A program made the translations under genes and the position numbers. The notes under the pieces were generated by a model. That model ran no database searches. It was not told the DNA's origin and saw only the letters and a list, made by a program, of their open reading frames with translations. Below, piece after piece: positions 33,251-41,621 of a stretch of DNA of 64,000 bases. This DNA is from Methylophilaceae bacterium (GTDB lineage: Bacteria; Pseudomonadota; Gammaproteobacteria; Burkholderiales; Methylophilaceae). The DNA lies in assembly GCA_947379975.1 (NCBI GenBank), contig CANCPF010000003.1:1-64000 (forward strand), given 5' to 3'. The first letter of the stretch is position 1, and each line of letters begins with the position of its first letter.

Positions 33251-33781
33251 ATGAGTACTAAAGATAAAGAATACAAGGGATCTACATTTTGGCAATTGAT
33301 TCTTGTGATACCTGGTAGCATTTTAGCATTTACATTAATTATTGCTTTAATTGCTAAATCTTTTGGTGTGATTGGTGCGCCTGATGTGGCTGAGCCAGCC
33401 GCTGCTGTTGCGCAGGTTGAAGCTAATATCAAACCAGTTGCAGCAGTTGAAGTTGCTAGTGCTGATGCTGGCCCTCACGCAGATAAAAGTGGTGCTGAAG
33501 TGGTTCAAGCGGTATGTTCAATGTGCCACGCTGCAGGTTTGATGAATGCGCCAAAAATTGGCGACAAAGATGCTTGGAAACCGCGTATTGCACAAGGTTA
33601 CGACACCTTGATTAGCCATGCGATTAATGGTATCCGTAGTATGCCGGCTAAAGGTGGTAACCCAGCTTTAACTGATGGCGAAATTGCTAACGCAGTGGCT
33701 GAAATGGCTAATGCTGGCGGTGCTAACTTTAAACCAAAAGCTTCAACAGACGTAGTTGCGGCAGCAATGCCAGCCAAATAG
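33251..33781 (+). CDS. membrane-anchored cytochrome c (c5-like)
   Basis: A 176-residue class I cytochrome. Residues about 14-36 are a membrane anchor (LILVIPGSILAFTLIIALIA), followed by an alanine-rich linker of about 45 residues. The haem domain starts with VVQAVCSMCHAAGLMNAPK (C-x2-C-H) and has a distal methionine in IRSMPAKGG. The pattern matches the cytochrome c5/CytC5530 group. It may deliver electrons to the oxidase encoded earlier in the window. Confidence 0.93.
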   Translation: MSTKDKEYKGSTFWQLILVIPGSILAFTLIIALIAKSFGVIGAPDVAEPAAAVAQVEANIKPVAAVEVASADAGPHADKSGAEVVQAVCSMCHAAGLMNAPKIGDKDAWKPRIAQGYDTLISHAINGIRSMPAKGGNPALTDGEIANAVAEMANAGGANFKPKASTDVVAAAMPAK

Positions 33782-33894
33782 ATCAACAGAAAATAAGTGC
33801 GGCAGACGCTTTAAAAAGCTAAGACGCACTAATGCTGGTTTTTAATTGGCATTTAACTGCGGGCTACATTTAAGGCGGTTTAATTAAATAAAAT

Positions 33895-33928
33895 AAAAAA
33901 GCCACTTAGTCAGTTAAGTGGCTTTTTT
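33895..33928. terminator. terminator between cytochrome c and apaH
   Basis: AAAAAAGCCACTTA and TAAGTGGCTTTTTT form a stem with a 6-base loop and flanking A/T runs. The T run reaches the first in-frame ATG of the next frame (33929), which argues for the later apaH start at 33947. Confidence 0.9.
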
Positions 33929-33946
33929 ATGGGTGATAGGGTTTCA

Positions 33947-34783
33947 ATGGCCATTTACGCGATTGGTGATATTCAAGGTTGTTATCATGCTTTTCAAGCA
34001 TTGTTAGCGCGTATTCAGTTCAACCCTAAATCAGATAAGCTTTGGTTAGTGGGTGACTTAATCAACCGTGGCAGCGGCTCATTAGAAGTGTTACGCTGGT
34101 GCTATCAGCATAATGATAGCCTGCAAGTGGTATTGGGTAACCATGATCTTCATGCTTTGGTGGTGGCGCACGGCTTTGTTCAGGCACATAAAGGCGATAC
34201 TCTCGATGCTTTGCTAGTTGCAGAAGATAGCGCTATTTTGCTTGATTGGTTACGCCATCAGCACTTAATGGTGCAACAAGATAATTTCTTGATGGTGCAT
34301 GCAGGTTTATTGCCACAATGGACGGCTGATCAAGCGATGGCTTATGCCGCCGAGGTTGAAGCCGCCTTACAGAGTGACCATTACTTAGAGTTTTTGTTGC
34401 ATATGTACGGTAATCAGCCGAATCGCTGGTCTGATAATTTAGTCGGCTTAGATAGATTACGCTTGATTACTAACGCAATGACAAGATTACGCGTGTGTAC
34501 CGAACAAGGTGAAATGGAGTTTGCCTTTAAAGGTGAGTTGCAAGATATTCCGAATGGCTTTATGCCTTGGTTTGATGTGCCAAACAGAGCGACACAAACG
34601 TCAGAAGTTATTTTTGGGCATTGGTCAGCGTTAGGGTTGCAGCATAGAAACAATGTATATTCGTTAGATACTGGTTGCCTGTGGGGTGGTCAGTTGACGG
34701 CCATGAATATCCATACAAAAGTAATCACGCAAGTGGCGTCTAATCCCTTAGATCAGCCATTAAAACCTAATCTTTTAAAATAA
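33947..34783 (+). CDS. apaH: bis(5'-nucleosyl)-tetraphosphatase, symmetrical
   Basis: A 278-residue metallophosphatase that cleaves Ap4A to two ADP. The metal motifs are GDIQGCYHAF, GDLINRGSGSLEVLRW, LGNHDLH, and VHAGLLPQW, followed by FGHWSALG near the C-terminus. The start MAIYAIGDIQG at 33947 gives the family's usual N-terminus. The ATG at 33929 lies in a terminator stem and is rejected. Confidence 0.96.
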   Translation: MAIYAIGDIQGCYHAFQALLARIQFNPKSDKLWLVGDLINRGSGSLEVLRWCYQHNDSLQVVLGNHDLHALVVAHGFVQAHKGDTLDALLVAEDSAILLDWLRHQHLMVQQDNFLMVHAGLLPQWTADQAMAYAAEVEAALQSDHYLEFLLHMYGNQPNRWSDNLVGLDRLRLITNAMTRLRVCTEQGEMEFAFKGELQDIPNGFMPWFDVPNRATQTSEVIFGHWSALGLQHRNNVYSLDTGCLWGGQLTAMNIHTKVITQVASNPLDQPLKPNLLK

Positions 34784-34792
34784 GCGCTTACG

Positions 34793-35599
34793 CTATAAAT
34801 CCAAGCTGTCGCGAATCAACTGTTCTATATGTTGCGTTAAGGCACGTCGATCTTTATCTTGATCGGCTAGTTCAGAAATAACAATTGGCGCTAAAAAATG
34901 TAGCTCAACCACTGGATGCTTTTGAGATAATATCGATACCATTGACTGGTGCATCGTTGTTTCGCCCGCATACGCCACGCCAATATTAGCGCCTCCGCTT
35001 GGTGTCGGATAACGAATCGCAACCGGTCTAATCGTGGCATTAGATTGAATAGCCGCTTGTATCAGGCTGCTCTTGAAGCGTTTAATTTCGGTGCCGTCTG
35101 TAGTTGTGCCTTCAGGAAAAAAACACAAATTATCTCCAGATGCTAGGCTGTTTGCTGCGGTATTTACGATGCGGGCGGCGTCTTGACGTTTCGCTCGATC
35201 AATAAAAAGGGCATTGGCTTTGTAGGTTAAATAACCTATTACCGGCCAACTTCTTATTTCGGATTTTGCGACAAATCTTAGCGCTATTAAGCTGTTAAGG
35301 GCATGAATGTCTGTCCACGAAATATGATTAGCGACAAACATAGTGGTGTTTAGTTGATCTTTCACTTGCGGAATATGACCGTGAGAAACAACGCGAATGT
35401 TAAACGCAACTAACAAATGCGAGCTCCACCATTTAATGATGCGCCGTTTTAGCGGTTTGCTAGCAAGCGGCAATATTGCGGATGCAATGATGACTCCTGC
35501 TAGTGTATGCGTCGCAATTCGCCCAATTCTAAAGTACCTAGTAATTCTGTTGGTCGTTATCAGTTCGGTGGTAATAGTATTTGTATTTAATGGTTGCAA
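34793..35599 (-). CDS. lysophospholipid/lyso-ornithine-lipid acyltransferase (PlsC family)
   Basis: A 268-residue membrane-associated acyltransferase. The catalytic motif is NHISWTD (H-x4-D), with FPEGTTTDG as the substrate-binding motif and ALFIDRAKRQ between them. An N-terminal hydrophobic region is present. It follows the OlsB-like gene by 28 bases, so it is probably OlsA, which adds the second acyl chain to lyso-ornithine lipid. A general phospholipid role is the alternative. Confidence 0.85.
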   Translation of the reverse strand: MQPLNTNTITTELITTNRITRYFRIGRIATHTLAGVIIASAILPLASKPLKRRIIKWWSSHLLVAFNIRVVSHGHIPQVKDQLNTTMFVANHISWTDIHALNSLIALRFVAKSEIRSWPVIGYLTYKANALFIDRAKRQDAARIVNTAANSLASGDNLCFFPEGTTTDGTEIKRFKSSLIQAAIQSNATIRPVAIRYPTPSGGANIGVAYAGETTMHQSMVSILSQKHPVVELHFLAPIVISELADQDKDRRALTQHIEQLIRDSLDL

Positions 35600-35627
35600 A
35601 GTGATTGTGCGCTTATTCGCATGGCCT

Positions 35628-36416
35628 TTATTTCAGAAAGTGTGCAGCATATCTTGGATTTATTCTAGACAAAGGTAACATTACCAGCATATCGGCCGTG
35701 TTGAAATAGGGATCCCATGCTGGCGCGCCACAAATATAAGCACCAAGGCGTAAATAGCCTTTAATTAATGGTGGGCAAGCCACTTGCATGTCAGTGCGTA
35801 AGGATTTAATCGGCAAAGGATTACGTGCAAATACGCGATACTCAATTGGCGACAAATAATCATCTTGGAGTTTTTGATATAAACTAGCCGCGGCGTGACC
35901 ACCGTCAGACATGCTAACGCTGCCACAACCTATCATGTACTCGTAGTTGTTGATTTGCATATATTTGGCAAGGCCAGCCCATAACATGGTAATGGTACCG
36001 CCGTTACGGTAGTTTTGGTGTACGCAGGCACGGCCTACTTCTACCGTACGATCAAATAAATGTGCTAGTCGACTTAAATCAAATTCCCCAGCTGAATAAT
36101 AGCCACCTGCCTCATTGGCTTTCTCCGGACTTAGAATTCGATAAGTGCCAATCACTTGGTTAGTATCACTGTCGCGTACAATTAAATGATCACAAAATTG
36201 GTCAAAACCATCAATATCTAGCCCGTCTGTGCCGGAAACCTGTGCGCCCATTTCTTCTGCAAATACTTTATAGCGTAAACGCTGCGCTTCTTCTATTTCG
36301 GCCGGCGTGCGCGCTAGGCTTATGCAGAGGCGTCTTTGCAGCGATTCCTGTAAGGCGATTTGCTTACGGCTATGTTCGTTTGTATTTTCAAGCAAAGTCA
36401 AATCTTTACCAACCAT
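35628..36416 (-). CDS. OlsB-like ornithine N-acyltransferase
   Basis: A 262-residue GNAT-fold protein of the hemolysin-like/OlsB family, which acylates ornithine from acyl-ACP. Its family pattern is RLRYKVFAEEMGA, FDQFCDHLIVRD, RTVEVGRACVHQNYRNGG and IGCGSVSMSDGG. The end carries PLIKGYLRLGAYICGAPAWD, the substrate-site region. It is first in a two-gene unit with the PlsC-type gene. A single CTGTCAT half-site (36471-36477, minus strand) is upstream, too weak alone to call a Pho box. Confidence 0.87.
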   Translation of the reverse strand: MVGKDLTLLENTNEHSRKQIALQESLQRRLCISLARTPAEIEEAQRLRYKVFAEEMGAQVSGTDGLDIDGFDQFCDHLIVRDSDTNQVIGTYRILSPEKANEAGGYYSAGEFDLSRLAHLFDRTVEVGRACVHQNYRNGGTITMLWAGLAKYMQINNYEYMIGCGSVSMSDGGHAAASLYQKLQDDYLSPIEYRVFARNPLPIKSLRTDMQVACPPLIKGYLRLGAYICGAPAWDPYFNTADMLVMLPLSRINPRYAAHFLK

Positions 36417-36635
36417 GACATTTCTCCCTTTAAGATTAAGGAGACTTTAATGAATTGAGGTTAAAAATTAATGACAGTGAGATTACGGTTTGTTGACATT
36501 TAACTAATGTCGACTAACTTATTAGATAAGTCGGAATCGCATGATTTTCTGCGACTCCAACTTTTTTTGTCAGGCTTGAATGGTTGATCAATTGCTTATT
36601 TATATATTTTCAGTGAATTTATACTGAGTAAAAAT

Positions 36636-37088
36636 TTAGTGCGATACGCGTGTTGTCCCACCGCTTTCAATTAGACGGACTCGGTCGCCAGCTCTAAATT
36701 GCTCGTCAGCTTCTTGCACAATAGCCACTAATGCACCACCATCTATTTTCACTGTAATTTCTAAAGCGTCCTTACGTGTAAGGCCTTCTTCTGCTGCCGA
36801 GCCAGCAATGCCGCCGACAACCGCGCCTAGTACGGCTGCAATGGTACTGCCATTGCCGTGACCAATTGAGCTGCCGGCAATGCCGCCAATAGCACCACCA
36901 GCAATGGTGCCGACTGGTGTTTTAGTGCCTTCTAGTTTGACCGAACGTACACTTTCAACGATACCTGTTCTAACTGTTTGTACTTTACGCGCATCATCGC
37001 GACTGTAAACGCTACCTGAGTTTGATGTTGCACAGGCACCTAGTACCAAGCTTAAAAGCCCAATCGCTAATAATTGTGTTGTTTTCAT
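36636..37088 (-). CDS. glycine-zipper outer-membrane lipoprotein (SlyB/Pcp-like)
   Basis: A 150-residue lipoprotein. The lipobox is LGAC at about residues 17-20. After a polar stretch comes a glycine-zipper 2TM domain (GTIAGGAIGGIAGSSIGHG and IAAVLGAVVGGIAGSAAEEG), then a small C-terminal beta domain ending GDRVRLIESGGTTRVSH. This is the SlyB/PcpY architecture and length. It is a stand-alone gene and probably affects envelope integrity. Confidence 0.93.
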   Translation of the reverse strand: MKTTQLLAIGLLSLVLGACATSNSGSVYSRDDARKVQTVRTGIVESVRSVKLEGTKTPVGTIAGGAIGGIAGSSIGHGNGSTIAAVLGAVVGGIAGSAAEEGLTRKDALEITVKIDGGALVAIVQEADEQFRAGDRVRLIESGGTTRVSH

Positions 37089-37161
37089 TTCATTATTCCT
37101 TTATTTAAAGAATTTAAAGTAGCTTGAACTGGTTTATAGAATGCTTTATTCCAGCCAATAA

Positions 37162-38118
37162 TTAGTGCTTATCTTGCTCAGCAATAGTAGTTTCATTGAC
37201 TAATGCCTGCGTGTAAATAGCTTCAATTTCTTCACGTGTAGGCTTGTGATTTTGTCCGCCACGGCTTTCAATTTTAATTGCCCCCATCGTAGAAGCTAAA
37301 CGCCCACAAGTTTGCCAATCCCAGCCTTTTGCCATGCCGTACATTAGACCAGCGCGATATGCATCGCCACAACCGGTTGGATCAACAATGCTCATTGCCT
37401 TAACGCATGGAATATCAAAACGTTGACCATCTGCGTAGATCTGTGAGCCAGCGCCACCTAGAGTTACGATTAGCGCTTTAACTTTCAAGGCTAATTCATC
37501 CAATGATAAACCAGTTTTATCTTGAATGATTTGAGATTCGTAGTCATTTACCGCTAGATAATCTGCCATCTCGATGAACTGTAACAACTCCTCGCCATTA
37601 AACATTGGCAAACCTTGGCCTGGGTCAAACAGAAATGGGATGCCGGCTTCAAAGCATTCGCGCGCATGTTGAAACATACCATCGCGACCATCTGGCGCAA
37701 TAATCGCCAACGTCACATTTTTGGCATCGTACACACTGTTTTGGTGAGACTCTATCATTGCGCCGGGGTGAAAGGCGGTAATTTGGTTATCGTCAATATC
37801 GGTGGTAATAAAAGCTTGGGCGGTAAAACTGTTAGGAATGGTTTTAATGTGTGCGGTGTTAAGTTTATGACCATCTAACCATTGCGTGTAGCTGGCGAAA
37901 TCTTCGCCTACAGTGGCCATAATAAGTGGGTTTCCATCGAGCAATTGCAAGTTATAGGCAATATTCCCGGCAGTGCCGCCAAATTCCCGGCGCATTTCTG
38001 GTACGTAAAATGCTACGCTAAGCGCATGAATCTTGTCCGGCAAAATGTGGTTTTTGAATTGATCTTGAAACACCATGATGGTGTCGAAAGCGAGAGAGCC
38101 GCAAATGAGTGTATGCAT
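37162..38118 (-). CDS. PfkB-family sugar/nucleoside kinase
   Basis: A 318-residue ribokinase-family kinase. The N-terminus has GTAGNIAYNLQLLDGNPLIM, and the catalytic signature is VDPTGCGDAYRAGLMYG with the catalytic Asp. Betaproteobacterial proteins of this type are usually annotated adenosine kinase; sugar specificity cannot be read from the sequence. The gene stands alone. Confidence 0.92.
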   Translation of the reverse strand: MHTLICGSLAFDTIMVFQDQFKNHILPDKIHALSVAFYVPEMRREFGGTAGNIAYNLQLLDGNPLIMATVGEDFASYTQWLDGHKLNTAHIKTIPNSFTAQAFITTDIDDNQITAFHPGAMIESHQNSVYDAKNVTLAIIAPDGRDGMFQHARECFEAGIPFLFDPGQGLPMFNGEELLQFIEMADYLAVNDYESQIIQDKTGLSLDELALKVKALIVTLGGAGSQIYADGQRFDIPCVKAMSIVDPTGCGDAYRAGLMYGMAKGWDWQTCGRLASTMGAIKIESRGGQNHKPTREEIEAIYTQALVNETTIAEQDKH

Positions 38119-38230
38119 GTTAATAAGTTGAATTTAAAAAAACATTATCTTATTTAATGCCTAGTACAAGCAAGTAACTTAATATCTGCTTACATTTTTT
38201 AGATCGTTTGTCTGAATGATAAATTTAAAA

Positions 38231-38794
38231 TTAATCAGCCAAAGCGCCTTCAATTAATATTTTTGATGCTTTTTTAGCATATTTCATTGCGCCTGAGCCA
38301 CGTTTCATTTGTTCGGCTTGCACTGCACCCTCGAATAGTAAAGAAAGTTGCAAGGCCAGTCCTTCAGCATCTTTAATGTTGGCGTCAGAGGCTAGGCTAC
38401 CTATATATTGCCTAAATTCGCGAGACTGCTCCGAAGAAAGTTGATGTACAGGGCTTTCTTCATTAGGAAACTCAGCAGAAGCTTTGATAAATCCCATACC
38501 GCGAAAATTGGGTGATGTAACCCATTCTTCAATAAATTCGAACAATTTTAATAATTTTTCGCTCGGCTTTTTTGAGCTGGTATTCAGTTGTTCGGTCAGC
38601 CAACCTTGAAAGTCATCATGACCTTTTTTGAGCACTTCAAGAATTAAATTCTCTTTGCTGACGAAATATTTATAAAGCGTCATTTTTGTGGTGCCAGCCA
38701 CGGCAACAATGGTATCTACACCAGTCGAATTAATGCCCCTCGTTTGGAAAAGGTCAGTTGCCACTACCAATATTTTACTTTTTAACGTAGACAT
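38231..38794 (-). CDS. TetR-family transcriptional regulator
   Basis: A 187-residue repressor. The N-terminal helix-turn-helix is FQTRGINSTGVDTIVAVAG with TLYKYF, as in TetR. The ligand domain starts KLLKLFEFIEEWVTSPNFRG and has a helix ending AKKASKILIEG. The ATG at 38794 is preferred over a TTG at 38809. It is divergent from the SRPBCC gene, with two similar operator-like palindromes between them, so it probably controls both. Confidence 0.92.
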   Translation of the reverse strand: MSTLKSKILVVATDLFQTRGINSTGVDTIVAVAGTTKMTLYKYFVSKENLILEVLKKGHDDFQGWLTEQLNTSSKKPSEKLLKLFEFIEEWVTSPNFRGMGFIKASAEFPNEESPVHQLSSEQSREFRQYIGSLASDANIKDAEGLALQLSLLFEGAVQAEQMKRGSGAMKYAKKASKILIEGALAD

Positions 38795-38852
38795 TACTTT
38801 GGCCACCAATTTAATGCATTGAATTATTCTATACTAAATAAAATAAAAAATC

Positions 38853-38872
38853 TATATACAGACCTGTATATA
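38853..38872. promoter_or_regulatory. TetR operator candidate 1
   Basis: TATATACAG and CTGTATATA form a perfect 9-bp inverted repeat around 2 bases, in the divergent promoter region. The size and symmetry suit a TetR dimer. A second, imperfect copy lies at 38972-38987, next to the SRPBCC start. Confidence 0.7.
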
Positions 38873-38971
38873 TAATGTAATATTTTTTAAATGCGACAAG
38901 AAAACAATAATTATTCTTTAAATACAAAGGCTTTTTTGTTTTTCTGTAGCAATGTTAGCCTGTTGATTATA

Positions 38972-38987
38972 TATACAGAATTGTCTA
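38972..38987. promoter_or_regulatory. TetR operator candidate 2
   Basis: TATACAG-AA-TTGTCTA keeps the left half of operator 1 exactly and the right half with two changes. It lies 14 bases before the SRPBCC start codon, where a bound repressor would block transcription or translation start. Confidence 0.55.
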
Positions 38988-39000
38988 TTTTAGGAGAGTT

Positions 39001-39507
39001 ATGATGAGTAAATTGTTAGTTGCACTGTCTTTACTTGCTTTTGGTTTTACTGCAGAAGCAAATGCCGCTGAGCCCACTTCACTTTATGTGATTAAATCAG
39101 TGAATATTAATGCACCAGCTGCAAAAGTGTGGGATAAGATTTCTAAATTTTCAGATTTAGGCGCTTGGCATCCAGCGGTTGCTAAAACTGAAATCACATC
39201 TGGTGTTGATGGTAAAAAAGGTGCGAAACGTACACTTACATTGCAAGACGGCGGTAAAATTAATGAACAGTTAACTGCCTATAATAGCAAAAATAAAATG
39301 ATGAGTTACATCATCGTTGACAGCGTGTTGCCTGTAACCGCTTATGCATCAACATTACATGTGTATACAAATGGCGCAGATAAATCTGTAGTGGTTTGGG
39401 AAGGCAGTTTCTTACCTAAAGCGCCGGCAGATGAAAAAACAGCATCTGATACGATTGGTGGTGTTTATGATGGTGGTTTAAATAATTTGAAAAAAATATT
39501 AGAGTAA
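39001..39507 (+). CDS. exported SRPBCC-family protein
   Basis: A 168-residue protein with a signal peptide (cleaved after ANAA, about residue 23) and a SRPBCC/polyketide-cyclase-like fold. Family marks are INAPAAKVWDKISKFSDLGAW, HPAVAKTEI and VVWEGSFLP, then the C-terminal helix GGLNNLKKIL. Such proteins bind hydrophobic ligands in a deep cavity. Its divergent TetR neighbour suggests induction by a small hydrophobic compound. AGGAGAG precedes the ATG; the second ATG is also possible. Confidence 0.88.
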   Translation: MMSKLLVALSLLAFGFTAEANAAEPTSLYVIKSVNINAPAAKVWDKISKFSDLGAWHPAVAKTEITSGVDGKKGAKRTLTLQDGGKINEQLTAYNSKNKMMSYIIVDSVLPVTAYASTLHVYTNGADKSVVVWEGSFLPKAPADEKTASDTIGGVYDGGLNNLKKILE

Positions 39508-39596
39508 GAATAGCTTGCTAAGTCAACTGAGATAGTTAGTATTATATTTTAAAGAAATCTTAGGTTTTCAGTGATTTTCTGATTAAAGTCTAATGT

Positions 39597-39637
39597 AAAA
39601 AATGCCCGCTTAAATATATTTTGCGGGCATTTTTTTT
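39597..39637. terminator. terminator after the SRPBCC gene
   Basis: AAAATGCCCGC and GCGGGCATTTT form an 11-bp stem with a 13-base loop and a T run on one side and A run on the other. It separates the SRPBCC gene from the convergent gene at 39686. Confidence 0.9.
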
Positions 39638-39685
39638 GTCAAATCGGACGGGGTCAACTTTTTAATGAGTTTACGTTGAATGCGT

Positions 39686-40456
39686 TTATTTTGAGTGCGC
39701 CATCAGCATAGGCGTGAAGTTACAGCGTATTTTTTCTAAATAGGCATTGGCAATGGCTAAATCATGAAGATCTGTCGGTAGTTTTCCACCGACGACATTA
39801 ATCAAATAAATCGCTTTATCCCTATCTGGAATTTGAATTGCCTCCGGAAATTGGCAGGTGCCGTTTCGCATTTGCTCAAACTTTGCATACATGGCGGCAG
39901 CGTCGCTAGCGGTAATGTTGTTACTGATATGCGCTGGATTGGCGGCAATCAATGCATTAGTTTTGGTAACATGGTTTCTAGTTAAGGCTAATTGAAGCTG
40001 GTTAATTTGAGTGAAATCTATTAGCCAGATTGCCGTAGAGACCGTTATCACTAAGACACTTGCGGCAATAGCGTAAGTCACAGGTTTCGAAATAAAAGTT
40101 TTGGTATAGCGCCAATTTCTTTGCGTTTGTGCCAGAATAAGTGCATTAGCCGCTTTTTTAGCATGGGTTAAACTATTGCAACCGGGTACATTCATTTCTT
40201 GTTGCATGGCATTTCTGGCAATAAGTACGATATGTTCGGCTAAAATTGCCGGATTTTCAGCGTGACAGCCTTTGGCTTGTAAGCTGATAAAATCAATTAG
40301 CGCTTGGTTGCCGGCCTTGTTTAGATTACCTACATGTATGCTAGGCGCCTGTAGCCAGTCAATTAAAATGTCAAATAAGCTAAGTATGCGGCCCTCTGGT
40401 GTTTTGCTAGATTTGGCCAGCATGTTAAGCAACCACTGGGAATTAAAAATATCCAT
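39686..40456 (-). CDS. membrane protein with a TetR-ligand-domain-like N-terminus but no HTH
   Basis: A 256-residue protein. Residues about 15-115 align by eye with the C-terminal ligand domain of the neighbouring TetR (38231-38794): RILSLFDILIDWLQAPS against KLLKLFEFIEEWVTSPN, and HAKKAANALI against YAKKASKILI. No DNA-binding domain precedes it. One membrane helix follows (YAIAASVLVITVSTAIWLI, about 137-156), then about 100 residues with two cysteines, presumably periplasmic. It could be a ligand-responsive membrane factor. It stands upstream of nothing obvious, 28 bases downstream of the hemJ stop. Confidence 0.75.
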   Translation of the reverse strand: MDIFNSQWLLNMLAKSSKTPEGRILSLFDILIDWLQAPSIHVGNLNKAGNQALIDFISLQAKGCHAENPAILAEHIVLIARNAMQQEMNVPGCNSLTHAKKAANALILAQTQRNWRYTKTFISKPVTYAIAASVLVITVSTAIWLIDFTQINQLQLALTRNHVTKTNALIAANPAHISNNITASDAAAMYAKFEQMRNGTCQFPEAIQIPDRDKAIYLINVVGGKLPTDLHDLAIANAYLEKIRCNFTPMLMAHSK

Positions 40457-40484
40457 TATTAAATTATCAATCTAGAGCTAATTG

Positions 40485-40895
40485 TTAAAACGGTTGCACT
40501 TCAACGAGTATAACAATCAAGCAAAGTATGATTACCGGCAGCTCATTAAACCAACGATACCAAATGTGACTGTGTTTATTGTTATCTTGCTTAAAGTCAT
40601 TAAGCAATTTGCCGCAATAAAAATGGTAAGCGACTAATATGGCAACCAATGTTAATTTAGCATGCATCCAGTGCCCTGAAGCGCCATAGCCTAACCACAG
40701 CCACAAGCCAAAAGCGATAGCCAACAGCGCTAGTGGAAGCATAAATCTAAAAAGTTTTAGCTCCATGAGCTTGAGCCTATCCGAAGTAGCACTATCGCTT
40801 ATCATTGCATGGTTTACAAACAGCCTCGGCAAGTAAAACAGGCCAGCAAACCAACTGGTTACAAAAATTATATGAAACGCCTTTATCCACAACAT
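40485..40895 (-). CDS. hemJ: protoporphyrinogen oxidase HemJ
   Basis: A 136-residue membrane protein with four helices. The conserved N-terminal WIKAFHIIFVTSWFAGLFY with LPRLFVNH carries the essential histidine, and HAKLTLVAILVAYHFY plus RWFNELPVIILC complete the HemJ/UPF0093 pattern. It oxidises protoporphyrinogen IX in haem synthesis. The gene starts where the TlpA gene ends. Confidence 0.93.
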   Translation of the reverse strand: MLWIKAFHIIFVTSWFAGLFYLPRLFVNHAMISDSATSDRLKLMELKLFRFMLPLALLAIAFGLWLWLGYGASGHWMHAKLTLVAILVAYHFYCGKLLNDFKQDNNKHSHIWYRWFNELPVIILCLIVILVEVQPF

Positions 40896-41411
40896 TTACG
40901 AGCCATCCTTTTTATTATTTAATGCTTCATTGAGTATGATATTTAAATCACCAAAGTCTATATTACCAATCGTGCGGCGTAATAAATGCCCTTGTTTATC
41001 GAAGATGTAAGTCGTTGGCGTGAGGTTAATTCCGCCAAATTTCTCGGTGATTTCGGATAAGCCATCATGCATGACCGGAAATGGCAGTGCTTTTTGTTTA
41101 GCGTAATTAAGCACTTGCGCCGGTGGGTCGTATGGCATGGCTACCGCAATGATTTCAAAACCTTTTTTGCTAAATTCATTATAGGTTTTGACCAGCGCCG
41201 GCATTTCTTTAATGCAGCCTGGGCAGTCAGTAGCCCAGAAATTAATTAGTACGACTTTGCCTTTTAAGTCTGTCATCGCAATCTTTTTACCGTCTATAGT
41301 GGTAAATGTTACATCCGGTGCAGATGATTTGTTACTTAACTGAAATCCTAGAAAAACCAAAAAAGTAATCACAATAATTGGTAATAATAGTTTTTTTAAT
41401 AAATTATTCAT
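40896..41411 (-). CDS. TlpA/ResA-type thiol-disulfide oxidoreductase
   Basis: A 171-residue thioredoxin-fold protein. An N-terminal uncleaved helix (LLLPIIVITFLVFLGFQL) anchors it to the periplasmic side, and the active site is CPGC in FWATDCPGCIKEMPALV. The cis-proline region is LTPTTYIFDK. Such proteins keep cytochrome c haem cysteines or copper sites reduced, fitting the many c-type cytochromes in this window. It is directly upstream of hemJ. Confidence 0.93.
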   Translation of the reverse strand: MNNLLKKLLLPIIVITFLVFLGFQLSNKSSAPDVTFTTIDGKKIAMTDLKGKVVLINFWATDCPGCIKEMPALVKTYNEFSKKGFEIIAVAMPYDPPAQVLNYAKQKALPFPVMHDGLSEITEKFGGINLTPTTYIFDKQGHLLRRTIGNIDFGDLNIILNEALNNKKDGS

Positions 41412-41621
41412 CTGTCTAGTTTATAGTTTTCGTTTATTAAGACCAAGATAAAACTGCCTAATCACATTAAAAAATTGTAAGCGTATGATTCCTTAATAAA
41501 ATCAATAAGGCACTATTATGCATAACATTTTGCTTAAATAACCATGAAACTCTTACGCTTATTTGCAGGTCAACACCATGATACAATTAGACTTTATAGC
41601 AAAGCTATTATCAAACCATAA

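Noticed and set aside
36471..36490. Full Pho box upstream of olsB
   Set aside because: Only one good CTGTCAT repeat is present; the next 11-base position does not match, so it is not listed as a feature.
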